From positions 60,865,001-60,929,000 of the forward strand of contig NC_069361.1 in NCBI RefSeq assembly GCF_021730395.1: a DNA stretch of 64,000 nt, given 5' to 3'. Origin of the DNA: Mercenaria mercenaria. Taxonomy: Eukaryota; Mollusca; Bivalvia; Venerida; Veneridae. The notes below the pieces were generated by a model. The model was given only the letters and a program-made list of their open reading frames with translations, was not told the DNA's origin and did not search any database. Numbering within the stretch: the stretch's first letter is position 1; every line of letters begins with the position of its first letter. Below, in pieces: positions 56,498-64,000 of this stretch. Position numbers and translations under genes: made by a program.

Positions 56498-56641
56498 ATG
56501 GACAACAGACGGAAGTACAGGTGTTATTACTGTTATGAAAGCTTTGATGTATTCAAAGTTACAATAGATCATTTAGTGCAAAATCACCCATCATACTGTA
56601 TCAGATATCGAGAAATTGAACTGAATCCTGAAAATGGTTGA
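56498..56641 (+). CDS. Small C2H2 zinc-finger open frame (47 codons)
   Basis: ATG at 56498 gives MDNRRKYRCYYCYESFDVF, then KVTIDHLVQNHPSYC, and ends at TGA 56639-56641. C9-x2-C12-x12-H25-x4-H30 with Phe at position 16 fits a classical C2H2 finger. The usual Leu at position 22 is Thr. The frame is open upstream to a good splice acceptor (TTAATATTTCAG before 56482, reading GTT AAT GGA), so it may be the last exon of a longer gene. It ends about 25 bp before the right arm of the fold-back element. A finger of this kind could bind the element's ends, but that is inference. Confidence 0.45.
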   Translation: MDNRRKYRCYYCYESFDVFKVTIDHLVQNHPSYCIRYREIELNPENG

Positions 56642-57711
56642 AATTAAAAGGTTTTATACCAGTATAAATTGAAACCACTGACCCTTTCTTGAATCGCGTT
56701 GTTTACGGTGTCGCGCAGTAAACGACCCATCTTTCGTTTTCTCTCATCATTTGCCATATACACGCGATATTTAACCTGAAACGCGTCTTATTTTACTGAA
56801 AATACATTCTGCGAATGAAATAAGCCCCCATTTTACACGCAAAAGTGCCAAAAATAAAAAAAAGTAAGTATTTTTTTATGTATACTACTTTCAACAACAC
56901 CACGAAGGCACATTTTCGACCGAATTACGGTGAATTTCTACACTATAACCTAAACTCTTATTAGAAAAATGAATTTAACGACCCGTTACACCCGAAAACA
57001 TGCGTAAATTCGATAAAATACTGCAAACCGAGCGAAATAAAGGCAAAAAAAGTATGATCAAATGCTGGTGTCAGACAGAACATCTAATCTTCAAAAGTTG
57101 GTGTCAGTAAGAACCTTCCCTGGGAATTATGTGGTGTCAGACAGAACATTTTTGGTCTACCCATCCGACTTTAACACCACGTATTTTCGAAAGTAATGGA
57201 GATTTCGCCGGGATATTTGGCAGACAAAGAGAGAGAATGTTTGGCTTTCTATTGAGGGTAATGCCAAGCTTGTTGCTTCAGAAATGAGAAAAAATCCTCG
57301 GTTCAATATCCAAAACAATGAAAATCTGGCCGTGGATTAGCCATCTGTATGATTATTTGGTGGTCTTTTTAATTCAGAAAACATTCCTTTAGATGCCTCT
57401 TTCTATCCTCGAAACCTGGTAAGAGTCTGCTTTTCATTGATTCACCTTGTGTAAAGAAAAAATTGAAAATACTTACTTCTAATCGACAACAAACTCCGCA
57501 GAGTGTCGCGTTATCCGATCTGGTGTCATGTTATCTGGTGGTGTCGCGCTATCACGTTATAGGGTGTGATCCCACTCTCCACAATTTAAAAAAAAAAAGA
57601 ACAGGCATTTGAGATTCATTAAAGATACTGAATTCTTCAAACGAAATTCAAAGGACTGACGAACAGAAGCAATCATTTGCTCTTGTAAAACCCGAGGTGA
57701 AATTACTTTCT

Positions 57712-57810
57712 GTAGTAGCCCGGAGGCACCTGTAATAGTTTTCCTCCACCATCAAAAGCTGGCAAAGTGGCAATATGTACTGTATTGTTTCGGTGTAACT
57801 GCAAAAAAAA
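57712..57810 (+). mobile_element. 5'-truncated SINE fragment
   Basis: AGGCACCTGTAATAG, TTTTCCTCCACCATCAAAAG, TGGCAAAGTGGCAATATGTA and GTTTCGGTGTAACTGC followed by an A run match the 3' body and tail of the SINE at 48258-48525, on the plus strand. It lies in the outer long-inverted-repeat element, outside the inner one. Confidence 0.65.
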
Positions 57811-58491
57811 AACTATATGGTTGGCTTTCGCATGGCTGTATGGCATGAACGCGTTTATTAGGTTAAAATTAAGCCCGGGACTGAAGGAATATAGTCATAA
57901 AGCCTCTTGAAATGAAAGTGCCGTTTTATAAAATAATTACGTTTCCGTCAAATCACTGCCAGTAATACTTTTTACATACAAAAGTATTCAGAATCATTGG
58001 AGTTAATTAATGGATATCCTATAAATGTTAGCATCCGAGTTCAGCGACAGCACTAGCGGCCGTTTTCGACAGTCCTTTTTTTCGACCATGCTTATTAAAC
58101 AGCTTATATATTTTTTCAGGAATACGTAGAATCCGGAGACTTCACACATGTGTTCCGGAAGGACACATCCGTTAAACTAGACGATAAAAGTTTTCACATG
58201 TTGTTCATAAACAAAACAAATTGCGCAAAACTTTGGATTTTTGCTCGATTTTTCAAACCGAAGAAATTGTTAGTGAATGTCTAAAAACAAAACGATCGTT
58301 TTGGGCCAAGATATTGTAAATGTAAGCCATGTTCATTCCTTGACAAAACTGACAAGTTGATTTCAAGAATTGGCTTCGTCTTATTAGAAATAAATGAAAA
58401 ACTTTACCTACCAGTTTACAGCTGGGTTACATTTCCAGTGGGGTTTTTTGTCCAGCGGGCGTCAGGATAGCCGGTTATCCAGTGTGTTATT

Positions 58492-59396
58492 TCTGGCGCT
58501 CAAAATCTTATCTCCAGTGCACATCTTATTTCGATCGCATGACAATTTGTAGAGTTCTCGAGATAACTTAATCTAAAAATATGTGTCCTAAACATACTAC
58601 CATATAAAAAGACATGCAATGTATTTTTCAACTTATACTGAGGGTTTCGTTTTCGTTCAGAACCCATCTTCATCTACATACGAGATGTTGCAAGACACGA
58701 GACATTAATGTCCTATTACCTGAACAGGACTCCGTGATTAAGACCTCGAATAATTCAAGTTCTGTCGCGCATACCGTGTCGAGGCTCAAACTGTAAATAT
58801 CCAATCAATAACGTTTGTATAGCGGGGCAAACAGAACAGTATACACGCAATTTGCCTAACGTAATTCTAGAATGGAAGCGTCTTTTGTGTCTTGCATTAT
58901 CCCCCCACCCCCCCATCCCCCACCCCTCTCCAGTAACATTTTGAAAGTCTTATGGAGAGATATCTAGTGGCAACTATAAATCTATAAATAAGCTTGCAAA
59001 CAAGAAAACAGAGTAACCGACAACCATATTATCAGTGTTGAAATAATCTAGAATGCACAATATTCAGCCCTGTAGCGACCACTCCCCCCGCCCTGCAACT
59101 GCCCAAACCCTCTCCTGCAGAAATTTGCAACAGTTCCTAAAAATAAGGTAAACACTTCATTGAATAAACATAGTACAATAAAGTAAAGTGAAATAAAGAA
59201 ATTCATAACTTAAACTCTTTTAATTACACGATTTTCCTTGAATTATCGAATTATTAGTACGAGATACGGTATATGTGGTATTTTGACATTGAAAACTATC
59301 AAATGTAAAAAAAAGAACTAAAACGTTCTTATGGTCGTCGGTTTCACAAAGCTAACCTATACATATTCTAAATAATTATGATTTGAAACATAGATA
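58492..59396. other. Unassigned stretch
   Basis: No gene is recognised. The plus frame at 58614-58796 has no motif. A C-rich tract lies near 58905 and another near 59085. Otherwise the DNA is AT-rich. Confidence 0.4.
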
Positions 59397-59880
59397 ACAG
59401 CCGTGCAGTCTGATCTAAATCCAAAAGTTTTTTATACATCTCTGATGTGCCAGTGACTTCAATAAGTAGACAAGATAATGTATAGTCTGCTAGGCCGCTA
59501 GCCTGCTAGGCTGCTATATCTCTCGGTAGCAAAATTGCCAGTGTGTTAGGATCTAAAATGGATTTATGACTTGATGAACGTTTATTCTGCATTAAAATCG
59601 GATATGATTACTCATTTAAGGACAGGTTGGCTTGTGCAAAGCTATGCGAAAAACAGCCGTGCAGTCTGATATTAATACATGAGTTTGCTTATACATCTCA
59701 GAAGCGACAGTGAATTCAATAAGTGGACAAGATAATATATAGGCTGCTAGTTTTCTCGGTTGCAAAATTGCTAGAGTGCTAGGATTTAAAATGGAATGAT
59801 GTCTTGATGCGAACGATTACTCATTTAAGGATAATAGGCTGCTAGGCCGCTAGGCTGCTAGGATGCTAACTTCATGCTGC
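59397..59880 (+). repeat. Tandem duplication of 256 bp with GGCTGCTAGG runs
   Basis: ACAGCCGTGCAGTCTGAT occurs at 59397 and 59653. Both copies continue with TTATACATCTC, CAATAAGTRGACAAGATAAT, TAGGCTGCTAG-type 10-mers and GATTACTCATTTAAGGA. The second copy is shorter and closes with a fresh cluster of GCTAGGCCGCTAGGCTGCTAGG repeats. Nothing in it codes. Confidence 0.85.
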
Positions 59881-61097
59881 TAGGTCACACACATTGGTGA
59901 CAGGAAATAAAGAATGGATGTCCGGTAAAGGAAATATTCGAAAAAAATGGGCTTATTTTGATTAATATTTCATCTGACGAGAAGCAAACAGCCCCCTTTA
60001 CACATAAATGTACTTAATATTATAGCTAAATAACATACATTTTTAGGTTAAAGGTGGAAGAATAAACCCTTGAGGTCACAGGAGATGAAATATGGAAATC
60101 AAGTACAGCATAAACAATAAAACATCAGCTTTAGACCTAATTTAACAAGTTAAGACCCTGGTTCGAGCCTCTGTGTCATCACATATACCCTTACTACATA
60201 TGGTCTGGCTTGTACGGGTCCTGGCTATTGTTCAAAAACACATTAGGGTATATTGGATACCATCTGGGGTCAGGACATGCAATATAATATTATGGAGGAA
60301 TGTTGGAGTCAAAACAGCAATATTTTTATCAATATTGGACGGTTTTCATCCCGGTTGGATGTCCTGTGACCCGGCATATAACACTTTGTTATACCATAAG
60401 ATAGGTATATGTCCTTGTTATCGAATGATGTCAAGTTTGAGTATTTGACATACCCATAAGCAATTCTCTCGTCTCCCCCGGTCGGGCCAGCTTAGGCTTG
60501 GTCTGCACACTACCGCATATATCAAGTTTAGTCATTTTCTAGAACCTGTTTTGAGCGCTGATGGCATCGTATGGACTTGTAAGCAGCTTAGATACAAACC
60601 AACATATTTACGTATGGAATAGGTAGGTACCCGGGATGTACAGACTCGAACCCGCCCCAACCCCTACGGCTATCCGAGGTACTCAAACATGGCATCAATT
60701 GATAGCCAGGACTTTTTCGAAAACCTTTCCAACGTGGTCAAAATAAGCAGATTTTCAAAGCTCGAACACTACCTGGTGACCTTCTACAACTTGCCCTGAA
60801 CCCTCGGGCTAAACTAGGTACCTGAACTGGGTCTCAATCTGTAGCTAGGACCTATACCTACCGACGAGAGAATTGCTCCAATGCTGTCGTTTGACTCAAT
60901 GGAAATTTTATTTTCGTTTTCAGGACTGCCTTTACTGCTCTGAAAAGTTCATATTTTGAGAATATTACTGAACTTTGACCTATGACCTTGACCCCAGCCG
61001 ACCGGGCTCGAACCCGACTTGACCTGTTTTTTTTTCGAGGTACTGTCATGTTCTTTGCAAAAAGATATCATTTATTAAAATCAGACATCAAGTTATG
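59881..61097. other. Unassigned stretch with a possible 409-bp MITE
   Basis: AGCAATTCTCTCGTC at 60469-60483 and its reverse complement GACGAGAGAATTGCT at 60863-60877 are exact inverted ends, with no clear target duplication. Inside are CTCGAACCCG and CCAACCCCTACGG, related to a piece near 61005. A B-box-like GGTTCGAGCC lies near 60161. The plus frame 60173-60448 (91 codons) has no recognised family. Confidence 0.4.
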
Positions 61098-61909
61098 AAG
61101 ATATAGCTTCTCCGACAAGGCCCTACCCTCTATTTAGTATATGGAGTATGCATATTTGCACGAAAAATGGTACAATTTTAGACGGTCCTCCGACGAAACC
61201 GTCCTCGATGAAAATATACAAATCACATATCTGTTTAGACAATGTTAAGATTTAATTTATAAAATATAATTCATTAAAATATCTTATGTTTGGAACATTA
61301 TACAATTATTTGAAGTTAATGAAAACCGCGAACTTTACATACGGAAAAGTACGGAAATGCAGCTTTTATCCTAAATTACGTACATGCGGACGAACAGACG
61401 TTGTCTCTTTTGTCACAAACTTTCAGATATCATAGTAGCGATATAGTTTGTTACGGGAAAAATAAGTCTCTGAAAATATATATGCTAAAAATGTCGAAAA
61501 ACCGTTTTAAATTAAGTGTATTTTTAAAATCGTATGAAATAAAGAACAGTCGGATTTAGCGGTGTTCAGCCAGCAGAGACTGTCATTAGAAATTTGTTTC
61601 GGTGTATTAATAAATAATATCCAGGAAGAATTACATCGATCAATTTGTCTGGAAATTTAATCCCAAGCGACAGTGCGACAATGCGAGGTTTTACTAATTC
61701 TCGCAACTATGTCTGTTGGATTTCAATTTCACGACGCGAGAATTAAGAAAGACAAGCGACAATTAAGACGATAATTATCGCCCTCTTAATCTCGCGAGGA
61801 TTGTTAAATGTCGCATGTACATATGTTTTTGGACAGGGCGACAACGCGATAATTATCGCGTTGTCGCGTGTTGGCGAGGCAACAATTTAAGTGGCACGAA
61901 CAGGATTCC
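61098..61909 (-). repeat. Right arm of the 14-kb inverted repeat
   Basis: Read on the minus strand from 61909 it starts GGAATCCTGTTCGTGCCACT like the left arm. The same perfect 30-bp palindrome is near 61850, then CATGCGACATTTAACAATCC and GTCGTGAAATTGAAATCC. The inner part shares TACGTAATTTAGGATA, CTAAACAGATATGTGATTTG and GACGGTTTCGTCGGAGG. It lacks the SINE of the left arm, which explains most of the length difference (812 versus 1100 bp). Confidence 0.8.
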
Positions 61910-62023
61910 GTCAAAAACAGCAAATTCTCATGTGTTTCCGTAACATAAAGTTTGTCGGTAATTAAGTTTTAAAGCTTTCTTAAGAAATATAGCATTTATT
62001 TCAAGGTATCTAAAAAAACTGTT

Positions 62024-62263
62024 TTGTTGTCCAACGATCTGAAGGCATGTCGATTTAATCATAAACATCGGACATTTCAGATAAAGAAGGCAGCCGGCAA
62101 GAAATGGCTGTCCACACTCTGGACAAGAAATGAGCATGCATTGATGGAATTTTATTTACTATGTAGTACCCAGGTATATTATGTCAATTCGAACAAAATT
62201 GCATTCTTGATTTATAAATTCATCTGGAACCCAGACACACTATTTCGCAACTGTTCTGCATGA
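62024..62263 (+). pseudogene. Possible CENP-B/pogo-type DNA-binding exon fragment
   Basis: The frame reads CRFNHKHRTFQIKKAAGKKW followed by LSTLWTRNEH. This is like the second helix-turn-helix of pogo/jerky-type transposases (F-N-...-AGKKWL..F..RN). It has no ATG of its own near the match and is open from a TTG at 62024. A worn second copy is at about 62815-62890, inside the tandem duplication. A pogo-type catalytic region follows 1.4 kb downstream on the same strand, which supports the reading. The similarity is short and judged by eye. Confidence 0.3.
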
Positions 62264-63275
62264 ACATAGTATTTCAAGGGCTAAAATCAGAATGTGAAAA
62301 AGTTATGAAAATTTATTTCTAACATGTAGTAATATTTCTTAAAGAATCTTACTGAAGGGCTTGCTTGACAATGAAGTCAAGTGTTGCTCTCATTCCTTTA
62401 GGCCTAGGGCAATAGTTTTCAATGTTACATGACTCCTTAAATATAAATTGCTAGTCCATAGTACGATAGTTTGTGCTATTTAACCACCAGTCTATATTAT
62501 TCAACATGTTAACGAAGATAATAAGTCCAAAATTTAGAAATAAAGCTAAAAATAGATTTTTTGTCATGCCTACTGCTTGTAGAATCATTTCTGAAATAAA
62601 TCTGAATTCATTTAGATATGTGGTAATAGGTCATATTTCACTATTAAATTCAGGTGTCAGTAGTCATTCTGTTGGAGATGAAACCCTTTCATCCAGTTTT
62701 CAACCAATCAGATTACAGAATTTGTAATTTTATCCACAGTATTTTCCATTGGTTTTGCTTTTGGTCTCTAACCAGACTGTACTAAAAAACATAAAATTTG
62801 TTCATCTTTTAGCTTAATCATAAACTTTGAATATTCCAGATTAAGAAGACAGGGCAAGAAATGGCTGTCCACACTCTGGACAAAAAGTGCATGCTTTGAT
62901 GGAACATCATTTAGTTCCCAGGTACAATATGTCACTTTGAACAAAATGCATTCTTATTTATAAATTCATCTCAAACCCCACACACACTATTTCGCAACTC
63001 TTCTGAACATTATTTCAACTTCTAAAACCAGAGCGTGAACTAGTTATGAAAATTTATTTCTGACGCATGTAGTAATATTTCTTAAAGAAACTAACTTAAT
63101 GGCTTGCTGGACAATGACTTCAAAAGTGTTCAGGCAGCTTTAGGCCTAAGGGCAATAGTTTTCATTGTTACATGACTCCTTAAATATAAATTGCTACTAC
63201 AAAACTGTAACTGGTCTTTACTATTCAACATGTGTACTAGGCTGATAAGTCCAAAATTTAGAAATAAAACTGAAT
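62050..63275 (+). repeat. Tandem duplication, about 0.72-0.76 kb period
   Basis: Copy 1 (62056-62545) and copy 2 (62814-63268) share TTTCAGATAAAGAAGRC-like text, AAATGGCTGTCCACACTCTG, TTTATAAATTCATCT, CACTATTTCGCAACT, ATGAAAATTTATTTCT, GCAATAGTTTTCA and ATAAGTCCAAAATTTAGAAA. Divergence is roughly a tenth to a fifth by eye, with many short indels. It lies directly upstream of the transposase fragment. Confidence 0.8.
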
Positions 63276-63499
63276 ATTATATACCCTTCTCAAATGCTCT
63301 CATTTGGTTGGTCGAAATGAGTGCAAACGCGGGTCCGCAAAAAGTGATTTTGACCTGCAAAAGTTATGATGACTTGTGATATCATTTTTTCTTATATGTT
63401 TGAAATATGACCATGTTTAAAGCATGGACAGTGCATTTTTGCATCTTTAAAAAAAAAAAACACTGACAAAAGTTGCTCAATTTCATTTACTTTCACATT

Positions 63500-64000
63500 T
63501 CAGGGGGAAAGATCAAAGAGTTGGTTATTGGGAAGTCGAAAAAAAACCAGGTGTTTCAGTGGCATCAAACAGGATTGTCTGCCGGTAATGTACAAGTCTA
63601 ACAAGAAAGCGTGGATAACGGAAGAAATTTTTGAAAAATTGCTACACTGGTTTGACAGACAAATGAAAGGCAGGAAAATGCTTCTTTTTGCGGACAATGC
63701 ACCATCCTATCCTCAGGTTAATCTCAAAAATGTCAATGTTAAGTTCTTACCACCAAATACAACATCATTTTGCCAACCAATGGACCAAGGAATAATCCAG
63801 GCAATGAAACTTAAGTACAGGAAGAAACAACTACAGTACGTGATCAGCCAAATGGAACTTAAGCAGGGAAAAAGTGGATTTGATCTGTTGAAAGAATAAG
63901 TGTGCTGGACGCAATTTACTGGGTTGCGCGTGCATTGAAAGAAGTTGAAGTTAGCAGTATCGTTAAGTGTTTCGCGAAATGTGGATTTCAGATAGACAGC
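63500..64000 (+). CDS. Pogo/Tigger-type DDE transposase, C-terminal catalytic part (partial)
   Basis: The main frame is 63528-63899 and belongs to the DDE_1 (CENP-B/Tigger/jerky-like) family, which cuts and inserts pogo-type transposons. Seen are RCFSGIK, KKAWITEEIF, LLFADNAPSYP (second Asp, residue 56), LPPNTTSFCQPMDQGII (third Asp, residue 86, 30 after the second) and KYRKKQ. The first Asp lies upstream and is not seen. Upstream of 63540 the frame continues as KIKELVIGKSKK only after a one-base shift at an A8 run. After LLKE at 63894 a further shift is needed to read SVLDAIYWVARALKEV and CFAKCGF to the window end, both typical of the family. Two frameshifts make it a decayed copy, unless the A run is a base-calling error. 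TTTCATTTACTTTCACATTTCAG at 63481-63503 is a good splice acceptor. Confidence 0.85.

Larger units (their letters stand above)
54427..57568. mobile_element. Nested fold-back element, 900-bp arms, CACACCCTATAACG ends, 5-bp duplication
   Basis: The arms are 54427-55325 and 56668-57568, about 900 bp each and similar nearly base for base. Both ends read CACACCCTATAACGTGATAG. ATCCC is duplicated at 54422-54426 and 57569-57573. Near the ends TAACRTGACAC recurs, and CTGACACCA recurs further in, like transposase-binding repeats. The end motif CACACNNNATAAC is shared with the element around it. The 1.34-kb core (55326-56667) has a palindromic MITE and small plus-strand frames, one a C2H2 finger. No transposase is seen. 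Confidence 0.85.
52874..58486. mobile_element. Long-inverted-repeat element, CACAYTGGATAACC ends, 5-bp duplication
   Basis: The left end is CACATTGGATAACCGGCTAT and the right end, read inward, is CACACTGGATAACCGGCTAT. The arms are 52874-53155 and 58206-58486 (about 281 bp each) and share CCCGCTGGACAAAAAAACC, ACCCAGCTGTAAA and TTTTGCGCAA. TTATT is duplicated at 52869-52873 and 58487-58491. The inner element at 54427-57568 sits inside. Removing it leaves about 2.5 kb (53156-54421 and 57574-58205) with no recognised gene. CAC starts with 5-bp duplications are known in the Transib/RAG-related group. Without a transposase the assignment stays open. Confidence 0.75.

Noticed and set aside
47737-61909. 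Polinton-type large element because of long inverted arms and about 14 kb length
   Set aside because: No DNA polymerase, integrase, ATPase or capsid-like frame is visible between the arms, and no 6-bp duplication flanks them. The arms do not start with AG.

Overview
This window looks like bivalve mollusc DNA, most likely a heterodont clam. The sequence is AT-rich, it has no bacterial-style gene packing and no obvious host gene. It is filled with tandem-repeat-bearing elements with 5' motifs such as TAGCTCACCTG and 3' hairpins such as GGGCCATCATGGCCC followed by CTTGTTT, which I know from bivalve genomes (pearl-like / Helentron-associated type). The species call is inference.

1-40 kb is a dense nest of such elements. 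At its left edge is the 5' end of a probable LINE ORF1 on the minus strand (1-393). From 3.4 kb to 40.1 kb at least eight sequence families of one architecture follow each other: subterminal inverted repeats, 100-165 bp internal tandem units, a 3' hairpin and a CTTG or CTAG end next to T. They are inserted into one another and cut by classical DNA transposons: a hAT with a ZNF862/ZMYM-like transposase (11493-14242), two pogo-like short elements with TA duplications (15613-18265 and 35322-36208), and a BED-finger hAT remnant with an 8-bp duplication (19066-21634). The nesting gives a relative insertion order.

40-47 kb is a non-autonomous hAT-like element with a 5-bp duplication (40997-45439). 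It carries a 53-bp minisatellite, a tRNA-Arg-like 3' half and two small palindromic elements. A largely unassigned stretch follows.

47.7-61.9 kb is bracketed by two diverged inverted arms (47737-48836 and 61098-61909), each holding a perfect 30-bp palindrome. Between them lie a second, unrelated 53-bp minisatellite of about 27 copies (48845-50278) and two nested long-inverted-repeat elements, 52874-58486 and 54427-57568. Both of these begin CACAYNNNATAAC and are flanked by exact 5-bp duplications. The core of the inner one has small plus-strand open frames, one a clear C2H2 finger. This pair is the best candidate for something undescribed.

62-64 kb holds a tandem duplication of about 0.75 kb and then the catalytic C-terminal part of a pogo/Tigger-type transposase that runs off the window. 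No functional host gene, rRNA, CRISPR array or operon was found. The recognisable proteins are all mobile-element proteins.
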